64,000 bases of DNA from Pythium myriotylum (taxonomy: Eukaryota > Oomycota > Peronosporomycetes > Pythiales > Pythiaceae), in the NCBI GenBank assembly GCA_023091665.1, contig JALJCQ010000011.1, forward strand, positions 2,232,001-2,296,000. Direction: 5' to 3'. The translations under genes and the position numbers were made by a program. How positions within the stretch are numbered: position 1 is the stretch's first letter; each line of letters starts with the position of its first letter. Positions 1 through 13,300 of the stretch are shown here, in pieces. Under the pieces are notes generated by a model that saw only the letters and a list, made by a program, of their open reading frames with translations, had not been told where the DNA came from and did no database searches.

Positions 1-33
1 AGAGTGCCCGAAAAGATCGAACAGATAACTCTG

Positions 34-702
<669 letters not shown>

Positions 703-810
703 ATTGTCGGACTCTCTCGCAATTCTCTCTTTCTTGAGTCGAGGCGCTAGCTAGCTAGTTAGCATCTCGACCCGGTTGCCGGTCTTCGGACGGTCATCCG
801 CATTTCACCT

Positions 811-826
811 GGTGTTTTTCAACACC
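811..826 (+). terminator. Histone mRNA 3' stem-loop (left H3)
   Basis: GGTGTTTTTCAACACC forms a 6-bp stem with a 4-nt TTTC loop, flanked by T and A that add one pair, then ACCC. This is the size and shape of the replication-dependent histone 3' processing hairpin. The same hairpin follows the other H3 and, with a TTTT loop, the H4 gene. Confidence 0.8.
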
Positions 827-1115
827 ACCCTTTTCACAAGAATATTTAATCTGTGCCGCATCAGTGACGTTGAGGGCAGTTGACCCGATTGGTAACTTTC
901 TGTTCGGTGGTACTGAAATGACTTCCAGGGGTCTGCATTAGGTTGACCTGCAGAGCTTCTGCAGAGTCTTCCTTCGTCCTGTGCTCTGGTCGTAAATGCC
1001 GGAGAGTGTTGGCTCGCCCTAGATGATTTGATTGACGTGCAAACACCGTTCTCAAAATGGACTCGCAACGAGTCGTGGAATGAACTCCAATAACTACGCT
1101 ATGGGTGCGCTAATG

Positions 1116-2482
1116 CTATGCTCGAAGTCGCTCCGAGCGTTCAAACTTGACGCCGCACGCCGCGCAACTGACCACGCACGACGCAGTGAGCAAACCGTGT
1201 GCGCTCCCGTGTGCGACGGTCCACTCACCTGAAATCCTCGTCGACGGCCACGGCCGTTTGCAGGCAGTAGTAGCAGTAGACATGTTGGCATGACGTGACA
1301 TAAGGAGTCTGTGATTGAAAAGCATTCGGTCAGCGCAGAGCATTGAAGCCACGACCGATCTCTTCGCACCTGGGGAGGCGATAGCCCACAGAGACTGCAC
1401 TGGGACGTTTGTAGCGCACTGCTGGACAAGAAAGCACCGGCGTCCGGCGAGGTATTGGTTCGAGATCGACTCCACGTCAAGAAAGGAAGGATGAAGCTGC
1501 CGAATTCCTGTGATTGTGACCGAAACGAACAAGTGAGATGCTGATGCCAACTTTTCATGGGCGCAAATCTCGCACCATGAGTCCGTCCCACAGAAGCTGT
1601 CGCGTCATGTACTCGAAGTTGATCATCCGCGGCGCAGCGGTCGGAACGATACTTCGCTACGGGAGTGAAGAGAGAGAGAGACCTATCAGCATGCTGAGAG
1701 CACCAATGTCAAAGCGCAGATAACGAACCAGTTGTAGACCAAGCAGTCGCTCTGGAAGCGACCGGTACACGCCATTCTTGAGGAAGACGAGAAGGTTGGC
1801 CAGCTGACAGGCGATGACCGCCGTCTCAAATCGCTTCATGAACGCCAGCAAGCGCGATCGCCGAGTCTACGAGGCACGCGCAATGCACACCGCATGAGAT
1901 GAGCTGCTGATCAGGCCACTGTCAATCCAATCAAACCGAATTACCTCTGCTTGCGACTCCGAGTTGGCGCCGTTCCCTGCATTCCACTGCGCGAGAGAGA
2001 GGTGGCGGAAGGCGCGCTTCCACGCGTACGGCAGACCCACCGAGAGCAAAAACAGCGCGCCAACTCTCTTGCGCGTGAGCAGCTCGGGCGGGTACTGCAC
2101 GTTCTCCAGCTTCATGCCTGGCGTGGGCTACTCACAAGTCAGCGATCAGTTGCGCGATCTCTGTATTCGCCACACAGACACGTACGCGGCGCAGACCCGT
2201 CGAGAAGATGAAGAGGAACGCGCCCAGCAGCGCGTCGATCTCGGGCTTGATGGCTTCGACGACGCCGGGCTCGAACATGGCGAACGTGCTGCGGAAGGGC
2301 GTCTTGAGCAGCCCGAGGATCTCGCCGTCGAGGATCTGCGCGTCCCACTTGTTCACGCGCTGGCCCTGGGCCGCGTCGCGCAGAGCCGCGTAGTCCACGC
2401 GCGTCGGCAGCGCCGGCTGCAGCGTCGCGTCCAGCGCGCTCTCGCGCAGCGCCGCCGCCGCGGCCTCGGCATGGGGATGCAT
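1116..2482 (-). CDS. PEX2: Peroxin-2, peroxisomal RING E3 (PEX2), seven exons
   Basis: I read seven exons on the minus strand: 2482-2197, 2117-1945, 1866-1729, 1656-1576, 1507-1370, 1308-1229 and 1167-1116. They join in frame to 315 residues, close to the ~305 of human PEX2. The N-terminal part has the Pex2/Pex12 membrane region (RVNKWDAQILDGE, FEPGVVEAIKPEIDALLG, ERLLGLQL, FEYMTRQLLWDG). The C-terminus is a RING: CSLCG, then SCQHVYCYYC, then SCAACG. PEX2 acts with PEX10 and PEX12 in the peroxisomal membrane to ubiquitinate the import receptor PEX5. The start at 2482 is the ATG nearest the domain; an in-frame extension upstream looks like 5' UTR. Splice sites are GT-AG but inferred by eye. 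Confidence 0.9.
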
Positions 2483-3043
2483 CCTCCTCCTTCGTGAGCT
2501 CTGCGCGAGACGAGTCTCGTAAACAGGTCTACTGTCAGGAGAGAAATAGTGCCCCATACCAGGAGCCTCAGCTTCAACGTTGCATGATGGAGGCCAACAC
2601 CTCCGGAATATAAGTATCTTCGACGATGCAAGGGCTACGAAAGACAGTCCGATGTTCATTCTATGGAGTTAGTTTCGATCTCTCTGGTGCGATTCTCGCG
2701 TGGTCGCCCTTGTCTCCTACGTCCACTGCAGTGATTGGTCATAGTCCAGTCCACAGTCATGCCTTTGTTTTAATAGTCAGCTAACTTTCTCACAGAGAGC
2801 TTCTTGGCTCTCATGAGCGAAGACGAATCCTTCGTTCGCCTCCCGCCGTCGACAACACACACACGCGGCCCACAAGAACTCGCGCGGACTGTGGTCGTGT
2901 ACCCATGTCGTTGCTGTCCACGTGGAAAGTTGCCTTTTCGTGCAACATTCTAGAACCCATGCACGTGTCGCACGAAGGTGGCAGATGCACCTTCGGTCCG
3001 AATCCACGTATCTATTCGACAACTCGCCACGCAAGCACCGACG
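2483..3043. other. Divergent intergenic region PEX2/SIL1
   Basis: This 561-bp region between two divergent starts should hold both promoters. It includes a palindromic CCACGTGG at 2918-2925, about 120 bp before the SIL1 ATG. I see no ORF that resembles a protein. Confidence 0.5.
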
Positions 3044-4739
3044 ATGGCGACGCCCACGCGACTGACGACCAAGCGCTGGAGCGCGTGGCTGCTGCTGCTG
3101 CTCGCGGTCATCGCACTCGTCGTGCGCGTCGCGAGCGCGCAGGAGCAGCAGCCCGCGGCGGCTGTGCAAGACGACGCTGCTCAGCAGCTACAGACTGAGC
3201 CGATCCCGGAATTCGTGCCCACGGACGAGTGGCAGGACATTCTGCCTGGCCAGGCAGTGCCTCCGGTACGCTGTGGCAATGGAATGTGCTGGTTCTGGAG
3301 ACTGTAGAGACTGAACTTGTGGGTTGGCTGTGATTTGTAGGGACTGCACGTGCGCTTGAACCTCGCGACGGGCAAGCGCGAGGCCAAGCTTCTCAACGAA
3401 GACGAGAAGGATTCGGTGGCGATCGCGGAGCCGATCGCTGGCAATGCGGGCGCTGGCGAAGCGAGCGTCACTGTCGTGACGGATGTCAGTGGCGAGATCA
3501 AGGATGCGTCTGTGGCAGCGACCCACGCTGCTCCGTCACATGCGGTCACTGTCGTCGACGCGCCTGATGCTGAGACGCCGAAGGAGACTGTCAAGGAGAC
3601 TGCGTCTGATCCTGCTGAGGTTGTGGATGAGGCGCCACCAGCGAAGGAGCCCAACTGGAACCATGAGAAGATCTACGAAGTTCTCCAGGCGCTTCCAGAA
3701 CCGCCGGACGTCGACGGCATGGACATCCACGAAGCGCGCGCAAAGCTGTCGACCCCAGAGTTCCGTCGCAAGATGATCAAGCTGTGGAAGAAGCGTCAGG
3801 AAGAGTTGAAAGAAGCCATCGATACGCTTCAAGATGATGCCAAGTACCTCGCCAAGCTGCTGGACCAGTTCCGTGAAGCCGAGAAGAATGGCGACGTCGA
3901 TGGGCAGCTTAATGTTCTCGAAGTGCTCGAGTGGGAGGTCCAAGATCTCGACAAGACCCACGTGTTCAACTTCATCGGAGGATTTGGGATGATCACCGAG
4001 TACTTGAACTCGACCAACCTACCTGTACGAGCCAGTGCCTCGTGGTTGATCGGTACCGCGGTGAAGAACTACAAGGATGGCCAGGACTGGGCGATCAATG
4101 CAGGAGCAATCCCTCGTCTTGTGGACTCACTGTCTCTCGAAGTGCCGACAGACGACGCGAACAAAGCTGCCGCTGTCTACGAAGTGAAGAAAAAGGCCGT
4201 CTACGCGTTGTCATCTCTTGTTCGCTTCAATGCGCGTGGCCAACGTCTGCTACTGTCTCTTGATGGACCACGAAAGCTTTCTCAGCTCATGGAGGAGCAT
4301 AACCCGTTGGCTGTGCAATTGAAGGCGGTTCTTTTTGCTCACGATCTGCTCAACGAAGAGCCCTCAGTATCTGGTACTGGCACAGGTAATGACGCAGACG
4401 CGTTGCCGGAGCTTCAGAGCGCTTTCAAGACGCCCGAGTGGTGCTCACATACAGCAACATTCCTGGCAGAGAAGGTACGATCTCATTCCCTCTTGCATCT
4501 CTCTCTGGATTAATAAATTCATGTGGTTGTAGGCCTCCAAGCTCCAACGAAACCAAGTGGTCGAGACTATCCAAGCAATGGAGGCCCAGCTTCCTGCCTG
4601 CAAAAAGGACTTCTCGATGACTAATGTGGAGGCCACAGTCCAAGCCATTCAGACGAAGTGGCGACAAGAAACAGATCTGGAAGACGAAGAACGAGAGGAT
4701 TTAGTCGCTGTCGGGGCAAGCCTTCTATCCAAGTTGTAG
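3044..4739 (+). CDS. SIL1: SIL1-type nucleotide exchange factor for BiP
   Basis: Three exons, 3044-3265, 3341-4474 and 4533-4739, join in frame to 520 residues. The start at 3044 gives a clear signal peptide (basic TTKRW, then a Leu-rich core ending ASA). Straight after it comes the SIL1 hallmark TDEWQDILPGQAVPPGLHVR, which is split by intron 1 at the PP/GL junction. The rest is alpha-helical with Armadillo-like segments, for example NLPVRASASWLIGTAVKN. SIL1/Fes1 proteins release ADP from the Hsp70 BiP in the ER lumen. No KDEL-like ending is present (it ends LLSKL), so retention would need another route. The gene is convergent with the TLDc gene 87 bp downstream. Confidence 0.9.
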
Positions 4740-4826
4740 ACGCGCGGTAGGGACCAAATAGATAATGTATTCCACTCACGTCGATATAAATATTGATGAG
4801 AAGGGCATACGAAGCGTCTGTACCAC

Positions 4827-6078
4827 TCAGAACATCTCAAATCCCCAGACTTCAACGTTGGCGATGTCGAAGTAAGACTCGGTGGCTAGTGGGCGGTTTC
4901 CGAATGTTTCCGAAATTCCGGTCGTGCCGCGGGACAGATCCGAGTTGAGGAACCACGCGAAGGATCCTCCTCCACCCATGGCAATCGAGTCATCGTTGCT
5001 GAACATGAACATGGAGTTTGTTCGCTTCCAGTTGAAAACCTCGAATGCTGGAACATTGGTGAACACGAACGACTCGCCGCTGCCGTAGTACGAGAGCGAC
5101 TTGGTCCATGGAGCACGAACAAAGCCTCCAAAGACTTCACCCTTGCAAGTTTCAACAACCACGATGGTAGCGCGTTGGCCATGTACTTTGCGCATGAGCG
5201 TCTGCAAACTAGAGCCGTGCTGCGACAAGCTGTACAACTTGGTCCAGTCATACCCACGGAGACTCATGGGTAGGAATGCCTCAATCTTCGGGACGAGTTT
5301 GTGGCCGTATCTGCCTTCAGATAGGATATCCGTGTCGAGCGCGCCACGAAGCTTTGGCAGCGCGTAGACTTCATCTTGCTCTTCCTGGTTCGTCGGGAGC
5401 CGTTCGGAGTACGAGCGCACTTTGAGTCTCGGTGCACGAGTCGACTTGGTCACCGGGAGGGTCTTGGGGATGTCGCCTTTTTTGGAAACCTCACTGCCGA
5501 GGAGGCCCCCAAAGAGTGCGCCAAAGAACCCAACCTGCGGCGATTGTTCCAGGATCACATCCAATGAGGAGCCGTTCTTCTGAGTTCTGCAGGTGCAAGG
5601 AAATTTCAATATGGGATCGTGCGGTTGAACCTGGGTCGAACCCAGAGGGCACGTACGTGGGGGGCGACGATGGGCGGCGTTCCTCTTCCTGGGCTGGGTC
5701 TTCGTCGGCTTGGTTCGTGGTCTCGACCTTGCGGCGCGGCGCCGATTCCTTGGCGTTCTCGAGGCCGTCGCCAAACCCCTTGGCGCCCGAGAGCGCCGGG
5801 AGGCTCTGGCTTCGCTTCTTGCGGTGGAGCACAAGCTGCTGGCCGGCGAAGACGTTGCCCTCCCAGAGGTTGTTCATCGCGCGGACCTCGGCCTCCTTCA
5901 TGCCGTGGCTACCGAGCACCATCGATTAAGTCTCTCTCTCTTTCCAAACCACCCAATATCTCTCTACTCACCGCAGCGCGATGCCCGCGAGCGTGTCGCC
6001 GGGCTTGACGACGTAGGCCTGTTGCGGCCGCCGCGGCTTGGCGTCCTTGAAATCCAGCGGCTCGAAGATGCGGATCAT
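4827..6078 (-). CDS. LysM-TLDc (OXR1-like) protein
   Basis: Three exons, 6078-5972, 5908-5657 and 5586-4827, join in frame to 372 residues. A LysM domain spans about residues 22-63 (YVVKPGDTLAGIALR, then EVRAMNNLWEGNVFAGQQLV), with an intron in its middle. A low-complexity linker follows. The C-terminal ~165 residues are a TLDc domain (GHKLVPKIEAFLP, GEVFGGFVRAPW, SFAWFLNSDLSRGTT, ending VEVWGFEMF). LysM plus TLDc is the arrangement of long OXR1/NCOA7 proteins, linked to oxidative-stress resistance and V-ATPase regulation. The GRAM region of the animal protein is not evident. The role here is inferred from family only. Confidence 0.88.
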
Positions 6079-7093
6079 CGGGCGGATTGCGATGTGGCGT
6101 GCGTGGCAGGCTGGCGGCGCGCGAGCGATTGCGTGGCTTTGAGGCCGAGTGGTGGCTGCGAGGGCCTCTCGTCGTTGTCTTCCTGTCTGCTCGCGTGTCG
6201 ATTGCGGAGTGCTCCCGCACCTGCCCCCTCTGGCTCTGCGCGCAGGTGATCGCTCGGGACAACGTGATGATGGGACGCCGAGGCTTGACGTGCCCACTCT
6301 CCATTGCATGTCCAAGCGAGCTCGCAGAAAAAAAAGGCGTGATCAGAACCTCTTATAATCGATACTACCGTTGCAAGAACCAGTTAACGAGACGAAACGG
6401 TTAGTGACGATTGCGAATGGAAACCTGTAACATCGAATAGTCGCGGAAAGATAGTGAGGTGACTGGTTTATGGAACGAGAGGTTTGTCACATCCAAGTGC
6501 AACTTGGGAAAAGCGCATACGGTTTTAGCAGAGCGAGTGAGTCCGTCACTCGCGAGAGGGAATGGTGGCAAAGGCTGAAGATCTTACGTGGCGCCCGCAC
6601 GGCCGTCGGCGTGTTGGCGCTCGCAGCCGATGGGGGCGACAGCTCCACACACAACAATAGAAGGTTCCGGTGGTGGGAGAGGGGGTGCCAATGCTGAGGA
6701 TGGACAGAAACCACGCCACCAGGTGGTGTCAACCCTGAGATTTTAACCCAGGTATCAGCACGCTATTTACCCTAATTAAGTATATCTCGTGGTGGGAATA
6801 ATCCTCACAAAAGCGTTCAGCGTGGTTCCGAGGATTGCGCGCCATGGCGATGCAGTGGCCACGAATCAAGCGAGGCGATTCCTCGTGATCTCTCGAGGAG
6901 TTTCTTGCGATTCTCCGCGACGGCGATGGTCTTTCGAAGCCTCTGTGTCGAAGCGGACAAGTTCCAGCACAGCACCAGCACTTCAGAATAAACGTACTGC
7001 ATTAACATCCACACACTACTTAAGGTTACAAATCTGTGACATGTGCAAGCGGAGCTCTTTGGTTGTGGATCTTCATCCTGATCACCCCTTGAC
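6079..7093. other. Intergenic region, no gene seen
   Basis: About 1 kb lies between the start of the LysM-TLDc gene and the stop of the first AhpD-like gene. It must hold the TLDc promoter. Short ORFs on both strands have no protein-like composition. From about 6936 the sequence is shared with the region after the second AhpD-like gene. Confidence 0.6.
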
Positions 7094-8560
7094 TCACTCC
7101 TCGTCGAAGCGGTAGAACGTGGAGAAGCGGTGGAGCATCTGCAGCACCGAGGCGACCGAGACGACCTCCACGAGCGCCGCCGACCCGATCTTGGACTCGC
7201 GGCAAAACGTGACGATCCGCTCGTTGATGCGCACGGGAGACCACGAGCTCGCGTGGGCCACGATCAGCATCGCGCGCAGCTCGCGGTCTTGCTCGGACGG
7301 GAACAGACGCATCGCCGCGCCGATTGGGTCGTTGTCGCGCGCCAGCTCCTTGGCAGGCTCGAGAGACTGGCCGTCGACCTCGAAGTGCTTGGCTATCGCA
7401 CTCGTAGCCTCTCGAGACGGCACGCTCTCGGTGATCGTCGAGAAGATCTGCGCGACCATGAGCTTCGCCTTGACGCCGATCACGCTCGTCTCGGGGTTGA
7501 AGCCCTCGTGGATCATCATCGTAATAGCTCGCATGGCGCGCACGTGGTGCATCGACTTGAGTAGCGGGTACTCAAAGCCATATTTCTTCACGAGGAATGC
7601 AAAAGCGTCGTCCGCGTTCTCTGGAATCTCAGCGAAGGCCTGGCGCTCGAAGTTGCCAGCACTTGGGCCACTGAGAAGAAATGAGAGGTACGACCAGATC
7701 GAGTCGCCAGGTGCAAGATCCACGGCTGTGTGAAGCTTGGGGTCGACGAACTGGCCGCTGATACCAGGGGTCCAGGACTGTCCGATGACCTCGCGGACCT
7801 CACGATAGATCTCGACCTCGAGCGGCACAGCTAGCGCATCCAAACCCTTGTTCAGGTATCCCACTCCCGTCGCTGCAAGCAAGATGGCCTCGACAGTGGC
7901 TGGGTCCTTGATGTTGTCCAGCAGAGCTTTGCGGTCGGCGTTGGTCAGTTTGCAAGGGAATCGAGCGAGTTTCTCGGCCACATCGACCACGCTCTTCTCG
8001 GCTGGCGAGTACAGCTTGCTGGTCCCGCCATTTCGCTCCGCAAGAGACTGCATCCCAAGCTTCTTCTTGTCAATGCCACGACGGATCGCAAACGTGCAGG
8101 CGTGGGCCGTGCAGTACGTGCACTCGGCTGCAAGCGAAGACGTGTACAGCGAGAGTGAAACAAGATCCTTGGGCGCCCCAAATCCGAAGAGATACGCTGG
8201 CAGGTTGAGGAAGCACGGAATCACAATGTAGTACATCTTGTTGGCAGGCGGCCAGATCTCATAGTACATGCCCGCGTTGGGGATAGCACCAAGGAGCTTC
8301 TCTGCGATCGTCGCGGCCACACCATGGCGTTCCGTGAGTGTCTCAATCGGAATCGTTTCGTCCTTGAGAAGCGACGCGAGCGTGTTATCTGGGAAGCGAG
8401 GACTTGGCACGGCGGGGGTCATCGTTGTCGCAGAAAACTTTTCGATGAGCAAGTGATGACGAGCTGGAGGCGGATTGCGAAGTGAGCCCTTGACGGGTGA
8501 GACTGGTAGAGGGATAGAAATGCGTCGATCAGAAAGTCGAGGCGTAGGTTATCTTGTGAG
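6936..8560. repeat. Direct repeat copy 1 (AhpD-like gene and flanks)
   Basis: Nearly the same sequence, in the same orientation, is found at 23506-25130 (offset 16570). It covers the 3' flank, the whole coding region and about 140 bp of upstream sequence. Weaker similarity continues to about 8960 (matching about 25585). Confidence 0.88.
7094..8422 (-). CDS. AhpD-like (carboxymuconolactone decarboxylase fold) protein A
   Basis: A single-exon gene of 442 residues. The start at 8422 is the first ATG; an open frame upstream has no ATG. The core AECTYCTAHACTFAIRRG (Glu100, Cys101, Cys104, His107) is the CxxC-His centre of the AhpD/CMD family, whose members include alkylhydroperoxidases acting with redox partners. 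A second helical half near the C-terminus (residues ~290-440) may be another, cysteine-free copy of the fold. The length is about double that of a simple AhpD. Paralogue B (23664-24992) differs at only about ten residues. Substrate is unknown; the peroxidase role is a family-based guess. The gene is head to head with the first ABC transporter, 1.9 kb away. Confidence 0.75.
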   Translation of the reverse strand: MTPAVPSPRFPDNTLASLLKDETIPIETLTERHGVAATIAEKLLGAIPNAGMYYEIWPPANKMYYIVIPCFLNLPAYLFGFGAPKDLVSLSLYTSSLAAECTYCTAHACTFAIRRGIDKKKLGMQSLAERNGGTSKLYSPAEKSVVDVAEKLARFPCKLTNADRKALLDNIKDPATVEAILLAATGVGYLNKGLDALAVPLEVEIYREVREVIGQSWTPGISGQFVDPKLHTAVDLAPGDSIWSYLSFLLSGPSAGNFERQAFAEIPENADDAFAFLVKKYGFEYPLLKSMHHVRAMRAITMMIHEGFNPETSVIGVKAKLMVAQIFSTITESVPSREATSAIAKHFEVDGQSLEPAKELARDNDPIGAAMRLFPSEQDRELRAMLIVAHASSWSPVRINERIVTFCRESKIGSAALVEVVSVASVLQMLHRFSTFYRFDEE

Positions 8561-10333
8561 GACCTCTCTTGAGATCCCAATAGTCCTCTGCCCTTGGGAA
8601 CTTCGCCATAAAACGGTGCCAATAGTTGACAGAATCGAGGATGGCAGATTTCTTCGCACGCGGTCATGGGTGAGTGGCCCGGTGGGCCGCTACGACTTGT
8701 GAGAATGCATTCCCTGTCCACTGAGTAGTGACATGATGATCTGGTTGCTTCTGAAAAACACAAAGTTCGCGCAGACCGGAGGTTGGGAAGGTCTCTGACA
8801 TTGACCCTCTCACGCGTTGGAGAGAAACTCAGATTTGTCCCTCGCGACAAGACTGCGCTGCGTCGAGCGCAGATAAGATCACCTCATTCTTTCGAACAAT
8901 TGTGCGATCTTTGTTTCTTGAAGCGCGATCTTTCCAAGATCGTGATGAATTCACCTCCCCGTCTCCTACGATCCTGGCCGCAACAGTTGAATTCTCTCAA
9001 CTACACATGCTGTGGCGAAACTACATCGACTCTCCTCTTGCATCACTCCCCATCGAGGAGTTACCAACTCATTCCGAGTTGCTTATGCATCACGTAGCCT
9101 TTCGATGCTGGACAGAGCTCACGTCAAAGTAATGGTATGGACACGTTTGTTCGCGTTGACCTACGTTTCCCACGCCACTCTGCCATCGCCCATCCCAGTT
9201 TTCACGCCAATCCCTGGTCTCCGACGGAAGTCTCACTGTACTCTTGGTTTGAGCGTCAGACACGCATCCGGACTTCAAGCTGCCTGACACAACACGCAAG
9301 GTGCAGGCCCACCGCAATGCTTGCGTTGAGGTGTATTTATGCTTGCTGCCCTACTTCGGACATAGCTCGGCAGCAAACAGACTGGATTGATGCGCTACAG
9401 CAAATATGCTCGTCGGGACACAGCGCACATGTTGGGTGTTTTTTAGTGGGTATGATTTTGACTTCAGTACTGTAGGACATCGTCCATGAATATGACAGGC
9501 ATGATCTCCCGATGCCCCTGATTGCTTGAGGGTCCAGAATGGGCCTGGGAACTGCGAAATTGAAGTTTTGGCATCCAACGCGTGCGATGTGTTTGAGACC
9601 GAAGATAAATGACGTATGACAAGAGTCGTCTCTCGTGCCAAGAACAAGTTCTCCATGGTAAACCCCGAAGAGGCCAAAAGAAACGAGACGATACAGGGCG
9701 ATGCCGCCCTGCTTATGCTGTCGTGGCTATGCAGAACACTTGGCCCCTTGCGGGAAAACGAGAACTGCAGTATTTTCCACATTTATCACGCTGACCAGAA
9801 ACACGTCGCACCCATTCAGATCTGTTGCAGCACGCATTCACTGAATTATCACAAAAGATCGCCCGAACCGTGTAAACTCTATGAACAGTCTCAGCGTGTT
9901 CACTACCAAACTCAGCAGGCTTCAGCTCCATCGTCTGGCTCCACACGAGCTTGATTGAGCACAATCACCCTCTTCAGCGCTTTCCCTTCCCAAAAAGTTT
10001 CGTGAGCGTTGTACACTCCAAAAGACCCAGTGTATTCAAAATTAAATCAACTCTTGAAAAACATAATTATATTCTTTCCCAACAAGTGGATTTGTTGGGA
10101 GACGATTCCAGTTCCTTGGGAAACTGGCATTTCTACGTCAAGAAAGCAGGCATGTGACTGAATCCCACAAGGATCCACCTGTTTGACGGATGACCTGGCG
10201 ACCGATCGTGTGCGGATCGTGCGGAAATAATGGGAATCAATCAGCGCTACAGGCCAATGCTCACAATCGAATTCGCGGCCCCAACGCCAAACCCACAGTT
10301 TGATAATACTATTGTGCTGGCTCAACCATACCG
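8423..10333. other. 1.9-kb intergenic region between divergent genes
   Basis: It lies between the starts of AhpD-like A (minus) and ABC transporter A (plus). The first ~540 bp resemble the region upstream of AhpD-like B, first closely and then weakly. I see no conserved protein, no RNA gene and no transposon ends. The ORFs present are short and overlap randomly. Confidence 0.6.
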
Positions 10334-13300
10334 ATGGCGGACAAGGCAAACATGGGGTCGCCCACGGTACGGATTGACTATTCGTCTCCGCTTGGTCTTC
10401 TCCAGCATGGCCACCAAGCTCTCCACGAAGACTATGCTGCCAAGGTTGAGACCGCACTCGGGAAGGCGTTGCCCCAGATGGAGGTCCGTCTGAAGAACTA
10501 CTCGCTCTCGGCAACTGACAGCGGCAAGCAAAAGACCATCCTGCACAGCTTCAGTGGGGTGTTCAAGCCGGGCACCATGACTCTTGTCCTTGGACAGCCT
10601 GGGTCAGGCAAGTCGTCGCTGCTCAAGGTTATCGCGGGCCGCTTCCCGATGTCCAAGTCGGTGCGAGTAGACGGAACGATCGAGTTCAACGGCGTGGAGA
10701 AGAGCCAACTGGGCAAGCGACTTCCGCAGTTCGTCGGCTACGTTCCTCAGCACGACCGGCACTTCGCTCGACTCACGGTCAAGGAGACGTTCGCGTTTGC
10801 CCACGAATGCGCCGGGTCGTAACTGTCAGCTCGAGACGAAGAGGTCTTCCTCAAGAGCCCAAGCGAGGCCCGCAAGGCTGCGCTCGAAGCTGCGCGCGGG
10901 TTGTACAAGCACTACCCGCAGGTTGTCACGGACCAACTCGCGCTCAAGAACTGGCAGAACACGATCGTCGGCAGCGCCATGCTGCGTGGTGTCTCGGGCG
11001 GCGAACGTAAACGCGTGACGACTGGCGAGATGCAGTTCGGCGATAAGGCCGTGTGTTTGATGGACGAGATCTCGACGGGTCTGGACAGCGCTGCGACCTT
11101 CAACATCGTCAAGACCCAGCGCAGTCTAGCGAAGAAGCTACGCAAGACGGTGGTCATGGCGCTGCTGCAGCCAGCACCAGAGGTCTTCGCGCTCTTCGAT
11201 AACGTCGTCTTGCTGAATGACGGCCACGTCATGTACCACGGGCCTCGCGGCCAAGTGCTTGCGTACTTCGAGTCTCTGGGTTTCGTGTGCCCGCCGGACC
11301 GCGATGTCGCTGATTATCTGCTGGATCTCGGTACGAACCAGCAATGTCGCTACGAGGTGGCGACGACGAGCAAGGTCAAACTGGCTCAGTCTCCAACGGA
11401 CTTCGAGAACGAGTACGCGAAGTCGAGCATCCATGAGGCAATGTTGGCGGACGTGCACGCGGCCGTGGATCCCGTGCTGCTTCGCGACACCGAGACGTAC
11501 TTTGCGAGTATGCCGGAGTTCCATCTCAACTTTTGGTGCAGCACCTGGGCTGTGATCAAGCGCGACTTCAAAGTGACGTGGCGCAACCGTCCTTACCTCC
11601 TTGCCCGACTGTTCGTGCTGCTACTGGTCGCGTTCATCTACACGACGCTTGTTAACGACTTCGACCCGAAGAACGTGCAGGTTGTTATTGGCACAATCTT
11701 TCCCATCACAGCCCTCTTCGCCCTCGGCCAAACCGCTCAACTTCCGCTCTTTATCGAAGCGCGCGAAATCATCTACAAGCAGCGCGGGGCCAACTTGTAC
11801 CGCACTTCCTCATACGTGGTCTCGACCATGGTGAACCAGGTGCCGATCGCCTTGATCGAGTCCACCATCCTCGCGGTGATCGTGTATTGGGGCTGTGGCT
11901 TCGTCGCCGACGCTGGTGCCTTCTTGATATTCCTCCTCGTTCTCTTCACGACCTATCTCTCTTTTGTCGGCTGGTACTTTATGCTTTCGTCGATTGCACC
12001 AAACATGCAAATCGCGCAGTCACTCGCTGACCTCTCGATGCTCGTCTACATCCTCTACTCAGGCTTCGTGGTGATCCACGACGCCATCCCAGATTACTTT
12101 GTTTGGTTCTACTGGTTCAACCCGATGGCCTGGGGAATCCGGAGCATGTCGATCAACCAGTACGGCAACACCGTCTTTGATGTCTGTGTCTATGAGGGCA
12201 CCGACTACTGTGCGCTGTATGGCAAACGCATGGGCGAAGCGTCGCTCGGCATCTTCGATATCTACTCAGACAAGCACTGGGTCTGGCTTGGGATTGGCTA
12301 CATGACCGCCACCTTCTTGCTGTTCATGAGCCTCGGTGGCTACGCGATTGAGAACATGCGCTTTGAAGGCAGCCAGCGCACTGAAGACACTGGTGCTGAA
12401 ATGGCTGTCGAAGGCAAGGACGACTCCATTTTTGTCGTGGCCAAGAGTGTCGATAGTGATACGAGTGGTGTTGAGTATCGTGCCGTGACGACACCTCGAG
12501 AAGATCCTGTGCGTATCACCTCGCTCGACGTTCTCTTCACACCTGTCACCCTCGCCTTCAAAAACGTCTGGTACTCGGTGCCAAACCCAAAGAAGAAGAA
12601 AGTGAACCTTGAGCTGATCAAAGGCGTCTCCGGCTTCGCGACGCCTGGCACCATCACTGCATTGATGGGAAGCTCTGGTGCCGGCAAGACCACGCTCATG
12701 GATGTGATCGCCGGCCGCAAGACGGGTGGCAACATCAGGGGCGAGATCCTGCTCAACGGACATCCGGCGACCGATCTGGCCATCCGACGCGCTACGGGGT
12801 ACTGCGAGCAGATGGATATTCACGCCGAAGCCACGACGTTCCGCGAGGCGCTCGCCTTCAGCGCTTTCCTGCGCCAGGGCTCTGAGGTCTCGGTCGCTCG
12901 CAAGCGCGAGTCGGTGGATGTGTGTCTGGACCTGCTGGATCTGCGCTCGATCGCCGACAAGCTTGTACGAGGCAGTTCGATCGAGCAGATGAAGCGTCTG
13001 ACGATTGGCGTGGAGCTGGCGGCGCAGCCGAGCATCCTGTTCCTGGACGAGCCGACGAGTGGTCTGGATGCGCGCTCCGCCAAGATGGTCATGGAAGGCA
13101 TCCGCAAGGTGGCCGACACGGGTCGCACGGTCGTGTGCACGATCCACCAGCCGTCGGCTGACGTGTTCTCGGTCTTCGACAGCCTCTTGTTGTTGAAACG
13201 TGGCGGCGAGACGGTGTTCTTCGGTGAGCTCGGAGCGAAGTCGCGTGAGCTCATTGAGTACTTCGAGGCGATGGAGGGCGTGCCACGGCTTCCGCTGTCG

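Noticed and set aside
10819..10829. Tiny GT...AG segment covering the transporter stop codon
   Set aside because: Only 11 bp, far too short to be an intron, and removing it would shift the frame.
12266..13147. Long minus-strand frame across the ABC transporter A NBD2
   Set aside because: Antisense shadow of the transporter. Its identical partner at copy B only reflects the duplicated DNA.
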